Of a DNA stretch of 64,000 nucleotides, positions 24,640-33,433 are shown one piece after another. The notes below the pieces were generated by a model. It was not told the origin of the DNA. It worked only from the letters and a program-made list of their open reading frames with translations, and ran no database searches. Origin of the DNA: Candidatus Neptunochlamydia vexilliferae. GTDB lineage: Bacteria > Chlamydiota > Chlamydiia > Chlamydiales > Simkaniaceae. The first letter of the stretch is position 1, and the number at the start of each line of letters is the position of its first letter. Position numbers and translations under genes: made by a program. The DNA lies in contig NZ_JAAEJV010000002.1 in assembly GCF_015356785.1 (NCBI RefSeq), positions 1-64,000 of the forward strand, in the 5' to 3' direction.

Positions 24640-25698
24640 ATGTCAAGTATTTCACCTATTAATAACTTCTCTTGTCCTAACCCGTCTTCCCTTAACTTAG
24701 TCGAGGAGATAAAAACCCTTTCGAAGGACAAGTTGATTGAAAAGGCAAAAAAGAATTATAGCAAGTTTCATCAAGTGGATAACCTTTTGCCCGATTTGAT
24801 TTCAGAAGGGTTGTACTCTAAGGCCCAAATTTTAATAGAAAAGATCCAATTAGTACCCATCGTAGATAAGATAAAAGGTTGGTCACCTTTACACTATTTA
24901 GCAGATACTGTTGGTGCAAATGATGAGAATATTGAAGAGGCCTTAAAGCTTGCTAAATACCTTTGCAAAGAACAGTTAATATTAGTTGCTTTCAGTGGAA
25001 AAGGTAGCCTTCACAACGTTTTAGATCTTTGTAACAATGAGACGCTAAAAAATTGTATCTCCGGCCTTTTCAGAAAAAGGTGGAAGGAGAATCCTGATGA
25101 GCAGATAAGATCCCTCTTAAGGTTTGCCATTGAGAAAGGGCTGACTTCAATTAGCTTGCAAAATTTTGTTAAAAATATAGACAACGAAGCCGAGCTTTTT
25201 AAATACTTATGCTCGATTCATCCAAAAACCAAGAATGAAAAAGAAAATATAAAAGGAATTAGTGCCCTTTTTATTAAGCACCATACGATTTCTCTGCCTT
25301 TGTTAAATAAAGCTTTAAATTGCTGTGACGATCAAGAAATACAAGTCTTTATTGCTAATAAATTTGGAGAAAAAAATAAAGATCTTTTCCCTTCATCAAG
25401 CACAAATGGAAAAAAGCTCCATTTAAACAGGACAGATACTAGGGATGTATTGAAATTTTTTCAAAGCAAATTAAATAAAGAACAGACAAGCAAAGGCAAA
25501 CAACATCAGAGATTTAGATGTTCTAAAAGCAAGTCTTTCCCTTCTGTCTCTTTTAACTCACCCTCCAACCAAAAAATTAAGGGCGATGAAGGACCAATGA
25601 TTAATAAGACTCAGATGATAGCCCTTTTAGTTTTACTGGGGTTAGTAGCCTTGGGGATTTGGCGCTGGAAGGCTATATCTGCAAGAAAGGCATCCTAA
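24640..25698 (+). CDS. tail-anchored ankyrin-like protein, possible effector
   Basis: 352 aa, AT-richer than neighbours. Residues about 30-130 form helical pairs with an ankyrin-type KGWSPLHYLADTVG and GSLHNVLDLCNNETL. The middle is helical, about 245-310 is basic and Ser-rich, and the protein ends in a single hydrophobic segment (MIALLVLLGLVALGIWRW) plus a short basic tail, so it could insert post-translationally into a membrane. No signal peptide. The 3' end overlaps the convergent cysteine desulfurase gene by 26 bases. Confidence 0.7.
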   Translation: MSSISPINNFSCPNPSSLNLVEEIKTLSKDKLIEKAKKNYSKFHQVDNLLPDLISEGLYSKAQILIEKIQLVPIVDKIKGWSPLHYLADTVGANDENIEEALKLAKYLCKEQLILVAFSGKGSLHNVLDLCNNETLKNCISGLFRKRWKENPDEQIRSLLRFAIEKGLTSISLQNFVKNIDNEAELFKYLCSIHPKTKNEKENIKGISALFIKHHTISLPLLNKALNCCDDQEIQVFIANKFGEKNKDLFPSSSTNGKKLHLNRTDTRDVLKFFQSKLNKEQTSKGKQHQRFRCSKSKSFPSVSFNSPSNQKIKGDEGPMINKTQMIALLVLLGLVALGIWRWKAISARKAS

Positions 25699-26779
25699 GC
25701 CTTTTGACGAGAGAAGCGACCGTTTCGGTCGCTTTTTTTATTTCCTCAGGGGTGTTCATCCTTGAAAAGGAAAAGCGCAAAGAGGAGGCAGCACGTTCTT
25801 TGGAGTAGCCCATGCCGAGGAGGATGCGGGAAGGCTCAAGGGCGCCAGAGGCGCATGCCGAGGCGTGGGAAGCGGCGATCCCTTCCATATCGAGGGCAAT
25901 GAGGAGCGACTCTCCTTCGACTCCAGGAAAGTAGAGGTTGCTGGTATTGGCAATTCGAGGGCCATCCCCATTAATTTCTAGGTCAGGGATCTCTCGCAGG
26001 AGCTCTGACTCAAAAAGCTTTCTGAGTGACTGGAGGTAGGGGAAGGGATTTTCCTCTGTCAGTAGCTCGATGGCGCGGGTCACTCCGACAATGGCGGGGA
26101 GGTTTTCGGTGCCGCCGCGCAAGTTTTTTTCTTGGCCACCGCCGGTGATCAGGGGAGTTAACGGTGTCCCTGTGCGAAGATAGATAAAACCGACCCCTTT
26201 CGGGCCATGAAATTTGTGAGCCGAAAAGGCCATGCCGGTCACCCCATCGGGAATGGTGAAGGGCTCTTTACCTAGAAGGGCGACGCTATCGACGATGAAG
26301 GGAATACCGGCCCGTTTGGCAAGGGAGGCCCACGTTTCGAGGTCGATCTTAACACCGGTTTCGCTATTGACGGCAGAAAGGATCAGAAGGGTTGCCCCTG
26401 CGGGAAGGGTTGTTGGATAGGGAGCGCCGTGAGTATCAACGGGGAGGGTGGTCACCTGGGCACTTAAACTTTCCACGGTATGGTGAATGGCGGCATGTTC
26501 GATGGCGGTGGTGACGATGTGGCGGGTATCGAGGCCGCGGATGAGGAGGTTGAGCCCTTCGGTGCCACCAGAGGTGAAAAGGATTTCACTCGATTTGACC
26601 CCTAAGCAATTGGCAATTGTACTGCGACTTTGTGACAAGACCTTTTTCCCTTCTTGTCCAAAGGAGTGGAAGCTGGAGGGGTTATGAGGCAAGGCAGCAA
26701 GCTCCGCGATCATCGCATCTAGGACGGTGGGATCAAGCGGTGTTGTGGCATTATTGTCGAGATAGATTCTCTTTTTCAT
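25673..26779 (-). CDS. cysteine desulfurase (NifS/IscS family)
   Basis: 368 aa PLP enzyme that takes sulfur from cysteine for Fe-S clusters and thiolation. YLDNNATTPLDP at the N-terminus, TSGGTEGLNLLI, the PLP Lys in AFSAHKFHGPKGVGFIYL and the catalytic Cys loop ASACASGALEPSRIL. It matches the chlamydial NifS-like gene next to PP2C (CT258-CT259 order). It overlaps the PP2C gene by 29 bases. Confidence 0.93.
   Translation of the reverse strand: MKKRIYLDNNATTPLDPTVLDAMIAELAALPHNPSSFHSFGQEGKKVLSQSRSTIANCLGVKSSEILFTSGGTEGLNLLIRGLDTRHIVTTAIEHAAIHHTVESLSAQVTTLPVDTHGAPYPTTLPAGATLLILSAVNSETGVKIDLETWASLAKRAGIPFIVDSVALLGKEPFTIPDGVTGMAFSAHKFHGPKGVGFIYLRTGTPLTPLITGGGQEKNLRGGTENLPAIVGVTRAIELLTEENPFPYLQSLRKLFESELLREIPDLEINGDGPRIANTSNLYFPGVEGESLLIALDMEGIAASHASACASGALEPSRILLGMGYSKERAASSLRFSFSRMNTPEEIKKATETVASLVKRLRMPFLQI
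25715..25740 (+). terminator. intrinsic terminator for the ankyrin-like gene
   Basis: AGCGACC-GTTTC-GGTCGCT followed by seven T residues, 17 bases after the stop of the plus-strand gene. It lies inside the coding sequence of the convergent cysteine desulfurase, where it encodes part of the C-terminal KKATETVASLVK. Confidence 0.85.
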
Positions 26780-27527
26780 TAGCTTTGATTGTTACGACAG
26801 TGACGTTGTCGTGACCCCCCTCTTGTTTGGCTCTTTCGACGAGCTGAGTCGTAGCACTTTTGATATCCTTGGCATTTTTTAAAATCTCAGCGATCTCTTT
26901 GTCGCTCACCTGGTCGGTGAGACCGTCGCTGCAGACCAAGTATATATCATTGGTCATTACGGGGGCAATATGGATTTCGGCTTCGACATCGTTTTGGGTG
27001 CCGATCGCCCGTGTTAAGACATTTTTAGGGAGCTTTTCTAATTCTTCTTTAGAGACTTGCCCTTGAGCAAGCATCTCATTGGATAGGGAGTGATCGAGGG
27101 TGAGCTGTTCGAGGGTTCCACCTCGGAGGCGGTAAACGCGGCTATCGCCCACATGGCCATATATGAGGGAGCGCTCGTGGAAGAGGAGGGTGCAGAGGGT
27201 GGTTCCCATCCCTTGGTAATCCCTTTTTTTAGTCCCGAGGTGGTGGACCCAGCTATTGGCATTTTCAATGCAAAGCTTGCTAAAAGAGGAAAGATCAAAA
27301 ATATCCCACTCTTTTTCCCTTGAGATGAAGAGTTCTTCGATCGAGGCGGAGACGAATCGGACCGCCTCTTTGGCAGCGATTTCTCCAGCATTGTGTCCTC
27401 CCATCCCGTCGGCCAAAGCAAAAAAGGCATGCTCCTTCATGTTGAGGAAGATATCTTCGTTATTTTTCCGCACAAGACCGACATCGCTTATGCCATAAGA
27501 AGTCAGAGAAAAGGCGCAACGATTCAT
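26751..27527 (-). CDS. PP2C-type Ser/Thr phosphatase
   Basis: 258 aa from ATG 27527, chosen because this ATG overlaps the serpin stop as ATGA. Metal-dependent phosphatase that reverses Ser/Thr phosphorylation. Motifs: RKNNEDIF, FALADGMGGHNAGEIAAKEA, GHVGDSRVYRL, LVCSDGLTDQV and GGHDNVTVV with the metal-binding Asp residues. Likely antagonist of PknD-type kinases such as the one at 11957. Confidence 0.95.
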   Translation of the reverse strand: MNRCAFSLTSYGISDVGLVRKNNEDIFLNMKEHAFFALADGMGGHNAGEIAAKEAVRFVSASIEELFISREKEWDIFDLSSFSKLCIENANSWVHHLGTKKRDYQGMGTTLCTLLFHERSLIYGHVGDSRVYRLRGGTLEQLTLDHSLSNEMLAQGQVSKEELEKLPKNVLTRAIGTQNDVEAEIHIAPVMTNDIYLVCSDGLTDQVSDKEIAEILKNAKDIKSATTQLVERAKQEGGHDNVTVVTIKANEKENLSRQ

Positions 27528-28720
27528 GGTTTTTTCAAGACCTCCATGATTCCTGTTTGGGTTGGGTTTAAACACTCTCCTAAGGTGAGGAGAAGCTTTG
27601 AATCAAAGTCATAGATGGCATACAGAAAAGGGCGATTGACCTCTACTGAAAGGTCAGCTGCTTCTTTTTCCAAGCTAAAGGCGCTACTGGGTGCTGCCGT
27701 TGCGAAAATGCCCCCCTCATCGATTGAGAGGACACTTTCATGAAAGGCTTTGCTAATCCGAAGATCTTTTTTTCCGTCGATTCCCAAAAAGTCGGCCTCT
27801 TTCGTGAGGGCATCTCGGATCCCCAACGTTTGCAGTAACGGGGTAAGGTTGAGCTTGTGACTGATGATGAACTTGGGAAGGGTGAGCTCAATAGACCGTT
27901 TTTGGAGCTTGTTTAAGTAGGCCAAAAAGTCTTCAGGGGCTTTCTCATCTTGAGCGTAGAAAAAGTTGTAGAGCTCCCCTTTTTCCTTGGGGAGGAAGAG
28001 GACAAACGCGAGGCGGGCATTGATGTTTTCTAAGGGGAGGGCAACAATCTGACTCTTTTCATCTTCGAAGTAGTAGAGGGGAGCGATCTGTTTCATCATG
28101 GGGCACTGAATCGTCTCTCCACCTGCTGTTTGAAAGGGGCGAGAGCCCGTATTTTGAGTGGGGAAGGGACTTTCCCAATTGCCGACGATAAAGAGGCTGT
28201 TGAGAAGGAGCATTTTTGCGCTCCGAGGGATCTCAGAGGGAGAAAGGAAGTGGGCAATTTTTTGATAGGAGCGGTCGTAGACCCATTGATTAATCTCTCC
28301 AACAGCAGCGCCAGGCCTTTCGAAGTTGATATTGCGGATCTCTCCTTCAAAGTCTTTTTTGATGACACTTTTGTAAGAGGAAAGGACATTTGTCCCAACA
28401 GGAACCCAGAGGCTGTTTCCCACCCGGAGCTTTTGAGCCCCTTGCATCAGTTTGCCCACAAGAGCTTGGTAAGCAGGGCCCGCTTCTTCTTGAGAAAGGG
28501 TGAGGTTAAGCCCCTTTTTGATCTCGGTGGCGGTGGTCCCTTTGGCTCCCACGTAGGTGGTGAGTAAAGAGGCGTTGATCGCTAGAGGGGAGATGACAGT
28601 ATTTTCATTTCTTTCCATGAGATAGTAAAGAAACATCCCCGTCCGGTTAAAACCTTCGGATAGGTCTCCCCAAAGAGAGCAAGTCAAGAAAAGCGCGGCG
28701 CTGATCAGCAGCTGTCGCAT
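27524..28720 (-). CDS. secreted serpin (serine protease inhibitor)
   Basis: 398 aa. Signal peptide RQLLISAALFLTCSLWG. Serpin core is clear: NTVISPLAINASLLTTYVGAKGTTATEI, LLLNSLFIVGNWESPF, VEVNRPFLYAIYD near the end. The reactive-loop hinge DEGGIFATAAPSS (about 334-346) has Gly at P15 and small residues at P12-P9, as in inhibitory serpins, although P14 is Ile. Counting from the hinge places P1-P1' near Glu-Lys of SLEKE (residues about 351-352), with two extra residues before the RPF motif, so the exact bond is uncertain. Serpins are rare in bacteria; here it could inhibit a host or amoebal protease, or protect the periplasm. It is translationally coupled to PP2C. Confidence 0.92.
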   Translation of the reverse strand: MRQLLISAALFLTCSLWGDLSEGFNRTGMFLYYLMERNENTVISPLAINASLLTTYVGAKGTTATEIKKGLNLTLSQEEAGPAYQALVGKLMQGAQKLRVGNSLWVPVGTNVLSSYKSVIKKDFEGEIRNINFERPGAAVGEINQWVYDRSYQKIAHFLSPSEIPRSAKMLLLNSLFIVGNWESPFPTQNTGSRPFQTAGGETIQCPMMKQIAPLYYFEDEKSQIVALPLENINARLAFVLFLPKEKGELYNFFYAQDEKAPEDFLAYLNKLQKRSIELTLPKFIISHKLNLTPLLQTLGIRDALTKEADFLGIDGKKDLRISKAFHESVLSIDEGGIFATAAPSSAFSLEKEAADLSVEVNRPFLYAIYDFDSKLLLTLGECLNPTQTGIMEVLKKP

Positions 28721-28739
28721 GTACCATCCTCAATCAAAT

Positions 28740-29621
28740 TCAAGTTAAAAATATACGCATAACACTTATTGAATTGAATGTCATGTGTAAAGCGATCGGA
28801 GCGAGTAAAGAGCGCTGCCTTTCATAGAGGAAGGCGAGGAAAAAAGAAAATGTAAATAAAGAGAAAAGGAGGGGGACGTTGCTCACCCCTTGCTGCGGCG
28901 CAAAGTGGAAAATTGCAAAGATGGCGGAGGAGAGGATGAGCGCCCCCACTTTACCCATTTTTTGCCGGAGGTAAGTATAGAGAAAGCCGCGGAAGACGAG
29001 CTCTTCAATGACTGGGGCAAGCACCACCATGGCAACAAGGGCGATGACTAAAAGAGAAGGGGAGTCCTTGACCAATTTTAAGAAGAGGACCGCAAGTTGA
29101 TCCGCCCCCTCTTTTCCTGTGATGATGTAGGTGATAAGCTTGGCCAGTCCTCCCACTGCAAGGGTCATCGGGAAAGCAACAAGCCACGCGACGATCCCTA
29201 GCCCAAAGTCTTCAATCAGGCAAGAGAAGCGGGCCCTCGCAGGATGGATCCAAAGGGCCTTTACCGTTTCCCGCTCTTGCATAAAAGAAAAGAAGAAAAG
29301 ATAAAGAAGGGCAAGGCCTAGGGAGACTATTTGCAAAGTGGTCATCATCACTGCGGGGGAGTCGATAGGGAGGCAGTCCCTTAAGAGGCGGAGGATCAAA
29401 GGAGCTCCCAAAAAAAAGATCAGGAGATAGCCGATCAAACCTAAGATGGGGTAGCGGGGTTTTCCACCTGCTGGAGGGAGCGCTTTGAGTCGAAAAAAGT
29501 GGAGGCGCTCTGCCAACCATAAAACGGCCACTCCTATAACAACAAGGAAGAATATGTGACCATCACTGGGTCTTGGAGAGAAGAATATAATCCTCGATCC
29601 GTTTGGCCACCTCTTTAGCAA
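28740..29621 (-). CDS. CPBP-family intramembrane metalloprotease
   Basis: 293 aa, about eight membrane segments. CPBP/CAAX protease motifs: PVIEELVFRGFLYTYL (EExxxR), AIFHFAP (His) and HMTFN. The substrate is unknown; relatives process prenylated proteins, bacteriocins or other membrane proteins. The given start overlaps the upstream lipoprotein gene by 59 bases and the first ~20 residues (RWPNGSRIIFFSPRPSD) look unlike a membrane protein start, so a later start is likely. Confidence 0.85.
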   Translation of the reverse strand: MLKRWPNGSRIIFFSPRPSDGHIFFLVVIGVAVLWLAERLHFFRLKALPPAGGKPRYPILGLIGYLLIFFLGAPLILRLLRDCLPIDSPAVMMTTLQIVSLGLALLYLFFFSFMQERETVKALWIHPARARFSCLIEDFGLGIVAWLVAFPMTLAVGGLAKLITYIITGKEGADQLAVLFLKLVKDSPSLLVIALVAMVVLAPVIEELVFRGFLYTYLRQKMGKVGALILSSAIFAIFHFAPQQGVSNVPLLFSLFTFSFFLAFLYERQRSLLAPIALHMTFNSISVMRIFLT

Positions 29622-30231
29622 ACTGAGAGTGAGCGATTCCTAAAGGGGAGACGGTAAACGTGACCCGCTTCCATTTTTCAGGGTTGGGGTCGCTAATATT
29701 TAAGGGGCGGGGGATCAAGTGATCCTGATGGACAAACTCCTGGAGGATGACCACAGGTTTTGTCCCTCTTAGGTCGAAAACCCGGATCCGCATTGTTAAC
29801 GTCAGTTCCGAAGAGGGGGTAATCTTGTCGATGAAGTTACCTTTTGGGGTTTTCCCATGGATATCATGTTCAACAAGCTCGGTGAAGACAACAAACTCTT
29901 GCCCTTTAAAGGTCTCCTTGATCCAGTTGATCTCTTTTCCAAACGGGTTATTTTCACGATTCAGTCCCGAGACGATCTCACTTATTTCAAAGGGAGAGGT
30001 GAGGTAAAAGTTTTTCCGCTTGACCAAACGACTCCGAAGCTGGTCGGTAAACTCCTCGGAAAGACTCCAGCCAACATTGGCCTCTGAGCGATCAAAAACA
30101 GGAGTGAAGGCGACTGAAGGTTTTGCCCGTCCATCGTCGTGGAAGCGGGTGGTGGTTTCGTAGTTCCCTTTCGATGCGCAGCCAAAAAGAAGGGCGCACA
30201 AGGTGAAGATAAGACCAAATCGTTTTAACAT
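29563..30231 (-). CDS. lipoprotein, unknown function
   Basis: 222 aa. Signal peptide with lipobox LLFGC (Cys18). The remainder is soluble; VAFTPVFDRSEANVGWSLSEEFTDQLRSRL and FYLTSPFEISEIV resemble the CsgG/LpoB/TolB-N type fold seen in envelope lipoproteins. No specific family recognised. First gene of a minus-strand run with the CPBP protease, serpin, PP2C and desulfurase. Confidence 0.72.
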   Translation of the reverse strand: MLKRFGLIFTLCALLFGCASKGNYETTTRFHDDGRAKPSVAFTPVFDRSEANVGWSLSEEFTDQLRSRLVKRKNFYLTSPFEISEIVSGLNRENNPFGKEINWIKETFKGQEFVVFTELVEHDIHGKTPKGNFIDKITPSSELTLTMRIRVFDLRGTKPVVILQEFVHQDHLIPRPLNISDPNPEKWKRVTFTVSPLGIAHSQFAKEVAKRIEDYILLSKTQ

Positions 30232-30338
30232 AAGAGACCTTCTTTGATTAAAAAGTTAAGGATACCCGAATTCCCTTTATGTGGCAATACTACCTATGCC
30301 TAAAAAATCTAGTAACGTTAAAATTTAGAGCTTGCGGG

Positions 30339-30362
30339 AAATGTAGCTTTTATGCTACATTT
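30339..30362. promoter_or_regulatory. palindromic operator before the toxin-antitoxin genes
   Basis: AAATGTAGC (30339-30347) and its exact inverse GCTACATTT (30354-30362) separated by six bases, ending 7 bases before the toxin ATG. The position fits autoregulation by the antitoxin. Confidence 0.6.
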
Positions 30363-30369
30363 TATTTAG

Positions 30370-30701
30370 ATGGAAAAAATTGACGTTGAGATTTATACCA
30401 ATGCTAAAGGTAAGTCCCCATTTGTGAAATGGGTACAGTCTTTAGGTTTAGCAACTCAAGCGATTATAAGCGAATTGCACGCTTAGAAGTAGGGAACTTT
30501 GGAGATGCTAAAGCAATAAAAGGATGTCGTGGGCTTTATGAGCTTCGGATCCATATAGGGCCAGGATATAGGATTTACTTTGGAAGGCAGGGGAATATTA
30601 TGGTGATTTTGTTATCCGGTGGGAAAAAAGGGACTCAACGCCAAGATATTTTAAAAGCAGGAGAATATTGGCAGGATTACTTGGAGAACAACAGAGGGTA
30701 A
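30370..30701 (+). pseudogene. HigB/RelE-type toxin, frameshifted
   Basis: The ATG at 30370 opens a frame reading MEKIDVEIYTNAKGKSPFVK, then WVQSLGLATQAII, which then hits TAG at 30484. A second frame, one base back, continues KRIARLEVGNFGDAKA, ELRIHIGPGYRIYFGRQG, VILLSGGKKGTQRQDI to 30701. Together they make a typical 'addiction module killer' protein; a one-base loss near 30460-30468 separates them. An ATG at 30429 in the second frame would yield 90 aa without the first strand. No slippery heptamer is visible, so the toxin is probably inactive while the antitoxin is kept. Confidence 0.8.
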
Positions 30702-30702
30702 T

Positions 30703-31011
30703 ATGGGTAAACGTTCTAGAAGATACAAAGAAGACTATTTATATAAGGAGCTTCAGGATCCTAAAAAAGCTGCAGCCTATCTCAATGAATGCTTAAAAGA
30801 TGAAGATCCTGCCGTTTTTCTTATTGCTTTGCGTGATGTTATTAAAGCTAATGGGGGAATGTCAAAGCTTGCAGAAGAAATTGAGCGTAATAGAGAGAGT
30901 TTATACAGATCTTTTTCAGTCAATGGTAACCCTGGGATCAATACCTTAGTGGATGCGCTAGATGTTTATGGACTTGAAATAAATGTGCAGCCAATGAGAC
31001 TACACGCTTAA
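30703..31011 (+). CDS. HigA-type antitoxin
   Basis: 102 aa, 'putative addiction module antidote' family. DEDPAVFLIALRDVIKANGG at about residues 36-55 and a helix-turn-helix MSKLAEEIERNRESLYRSF, GINTLVDALDVYG. Starts one base after the toxin stop, the usual toxin-first order. Its last 4 bases overlap the convergent glgX end. Confidence 0.88.
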   Translation: MGKRSRRYKEDYLYKELQDPKKAAAYLNECLKDEDPAVFLIALRDVIKANGGMSKLAEEIERNRESLYRSFSVNGNPGINTLVDALDVYGLEINVQPMRLHA

Positions 31012-32705
31012 GTGGCAACAAGGAGAATAGCGCTAAAGGGATGGAGTGCGTAAGAGCCGATTGCTTCCTCCTCTTTTTCATGAGGGAGGTGGGTGTCGAT
31101 CAGGCGGGTCCAGCTTCCTTCAGGAAGGGGGAGAGTCGCATCGCTGGGAAGAGGGTTAAAGGCAACGATCACTTTGTTGTCGATCAGGGCTGCAAGTGGA
31201 GTATCACCGAGCCAGATCCAGTCTTTGAGGGGGAGAAACTTTTTCCTAAGAGCGATGAGTTTAGAAGCAAACTGAAAGAGAGGGCGGTTTTTTTCTAGGG
31301 CGTCCCAGAGAAAGTAGTTGAGCTGACTATCTTGGGCCCAGGTATTGTTGTTTCCCTCCTTAGTATGGCCATACTCATCTCCCATGAGAAGTATGGGGAC
31401 TCCCTTGGCAATGAGGAGGGCGAGGAAAAAATTGCGCATCTGCTTCTCTCTTAAGGCAAGGATTTGAGAGTCGTCGGTGGGTCCTTCAGCGCCGCAACTC
31501 CAGGAGATATTGTCATCGATCCCGTCACGGTTGTCCTCACCGTTTGCTTCATTGTGCTTGTGGTCATAGGAGACAAGATCGCGGAGGGTAAAGCCATCGT
31601 GAATGGTGATAAAGTTATAGCTTTTGTCCGGGTTGTCATAAAAATCGGGCGACCCTTCCAGCCGCTTTTTCACCGCCTCGTAGTCTCCATCGCCCCGGAT
31701 GAAGTGGCGGAGGGTGTTCCTAAACTGATCGTTCCACTCTCCAAAGTGGTAAGAGGGGAAACAACCCACTTGGTAAAGGCCCGCGGCGTCCCACGTCTCA
31801 GCAATGAGACGGGTGGGCCCGAGGATAGGATCACGCTCCAATCTTTTAAGGAGGGGAGGGTTTTCAAGTGGTTCGCCATCGTTGCCTCGTGTGAGGATCG
31901 GGGCAAGGTCAAAGCGGAACCCATCGACATGGTACTCGGTGACAAAGTGGCGGAGAGAATCGACGATGAGGTCTTGAACAACGGGGTGATTACAATTTAA
32001 GGTATTGCCACATCCCGAGTAGTTCAGATGCTCCCCATCACGCATTAGATAATAGGTTGCGGGATCGATCTCCTCGAAAGGAGCCCCCGTGCCGGTATGG
32101 TTATAAACTACATCCAAAATCACTTCGATTCCCGCGGCATGGAGCGTTTTGACTAGAGCCTTAAAATCCTCAGGAGTTCCATACTGAGAAAGAGGGGTAA
32201 AGAAGTTTTCTGTTGCATATCCCCAGTAGTTTTTTTGGGGGTCAAAGGTGTGAATGGGAAGGAGTTCAACCCCATTGATTCCAAGCTCTTTGAGGTGGGG
32301 GATTTTTTCGATCATCCCGAGGAAAGTTCCCGGTTTCTCGACCCTTGACGAAGGGTCTTTCGTGAGTCCTCCGACGTGCATCTCATAGACCACCAGCTCT
32401 TCATCGGGAATCAGGGGGCGCGCATCGTTTTCCCAATCGAAAGGAAGGGGTGGGGTGACCACCCCTCGTGTGGTGAGCCGTTTTGCATAGGGGTCGATCA
32501 CCTCGACATTTCCAATCCGGTAGGTATACTCATAGGTTTCGGGAAGATCTTCTAAGGTGATACTCCAAATATTCCCTTGTTTTTCCAGGGGAGTTTCAAG
32601 GAAGAGAGCCCCTTCCTTAAATAAGCAGAGGGTGAGCGCGGTAATATGGCTCGAATAAAGGGCAAATGTTGTCTTGTTGCCCACCTGTGTAACGCCTAGG
32701 ACCAT
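31008..32705 (-). CDS. glgX: glycogen debranching enzyme GlgX
   Basis: 565 aa, shorter than the usual ~650. CBM48-like N-terminus, then a GH13 barrel: DVVYNHT (region I), DGFRFDLAPILTR (nucleophile Asp), LIAETWDAAG (acid Glu) and FITIHDGFTLRDLVSYDHKHNEANGE (third Asp). Hydrolyses alpha-1,6 branches of phosphorylase-limited glycogen. Adjacent to the CesT-type chaperone gene, as glgX-CT043 in Chlamydia. Confidence 0.92.
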   Translation of the reverse strand: MVLGVTQVGNKTTFALYSSHITALTLCLFKEGALFLETPLEKQGNIWSITLEDLPETYEYTYRIGNVEVIDPYAKRLTTRGVVTPPLPFDWENDARPLIPDEELVVYEMHVGGLTKDPSSRVEKPGTFLGMIEKIPHLKELGINGVELLPIHTFDPQKNYWGYATENFFTPLSQYGTPEDFKALVKTLHAAGIEVILDVVYNHTGTGAPFEEIDPATYYLMRDGEHLNYSGCGNTLNCNHPVVQDLIVDSLRHFVTEYHVDGFRFDLAPILTRGNDGEPLENPPLLKRLERDPILGPTRLIAETWDAAGLYQVGCFPSYHFGEWNDQFRNTLRHFIRGDGDYEAVKKRLEGSPDFYDNPDKSYNFITIHDGFTLRDLVSYDHKHNEANGEDNRDGIDDNISWSCGAEGPTDDSQILALREKQMRNFFLALLIAKGVPILLMGDEYGHTKEGNNNTWAQDSQLNYFLWDALEKNRPLFQFASKLIALRKKFLPLKDWIWLGDTPLAALIDNKVIVAFNPLPSDATLPLPEGSWTRLIDTHLPHEKEEEAIGSYALHPFSAILLVAT

Positions 32706-32872
32706 GTTTCCCCTTATATTTTGAACACGATTAAAATTAAAGATGTGTTGAATCGTATAGGCGGGTAAGCTATAATTTGGTTTCTGGATGAATTTTTTGG
32801 TTGCGCTTTTTACCCAACCCTGTGAAAATCATTTAAAGAATATGTTATGAAACTATTACGGAGGAGACGTAG

Positions 32873-33433
32873 ATGTCACTGCAAAATGCTGAAGCAAACC
32901 TAAGAGAGTTTGGAAAGGAACTGAATTTAGAGGGACTGGCTTTTGATGAAAACCACACCTGTATTTTAGGGATTGATAATACCTTTTCCCTTCACCTAAC
33001 CTATGAGCCGAATTCTGATCGTCTCTATCTTTATTCTCCCATCCTAGATGGACTTCCAAAAGATGATGCAACCCGAGTAAAACTTTGGGAAGCACTTCTT
33101 GAAGGATCGATGCTTGGTGGCCAGATGGCTGGAGGAGGCATTGGGGTTGCTTTTAAAGAAGAGCTGATCCTTATGCACTGCGTTGTTGAAATGGGATCGG
33201 GCGCGGATGCCTCATCACTTAGACGTTTTGCCCCTCTTTTTGTCGAAGCGGTTGAAAAGTGGCGTGAGCGCGCGAAAAACATCATCGAAGGACGTGACCC
33301 AGGAGCGACCGGCTTCCCTGGTGGCATCGATCCGAGCAAGCACCCAATGGGTGGACAGCCTGGACCAGGAGGAGCTCCTGGCGGCAAAGATGATGATCAG
33401 CCAAAACCTGGCGATCGCTTCATCAAAATCTAA
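32873..33433 (+). CDS. CesT-type type III secretion chaperone (Slc1/CT043-like)
   Basis: 186 aa. About 1-135 fits a CesT/SycE fold: NLREFGKELNLEGLAFDENHTCILGID, LHLTYEPNSDRLYLYSPIL, ALLEGSMLGGQMAGGGIGVAFKEELILMHCVV. The tail is Gly/Pro-rich (GGQPGPGGAPGGKDDDQPK). The glgX neighbour supports equivalence to Chlamydia Slc1, which chaperones early effectors. Strong GGAGGAG about 7 bases before the ATG. Confidence 0.8.
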   Translation: MSLQNAEANLREFGKELNLEGLAFDENHTCILGIDNTFSLHLTYEPNSDRLYLYSPILDGLPKDDATRVKLWEALLEGSMLGGQMAGGGIGVAFKEELILMHCVVEMGSGADASSLRRFAPLFVEAVEKWRERAKNIIEGRDPGATGFPGGIDPSKHPMGGQPGPGGAPGGKDDDQPKPGDRFIKI

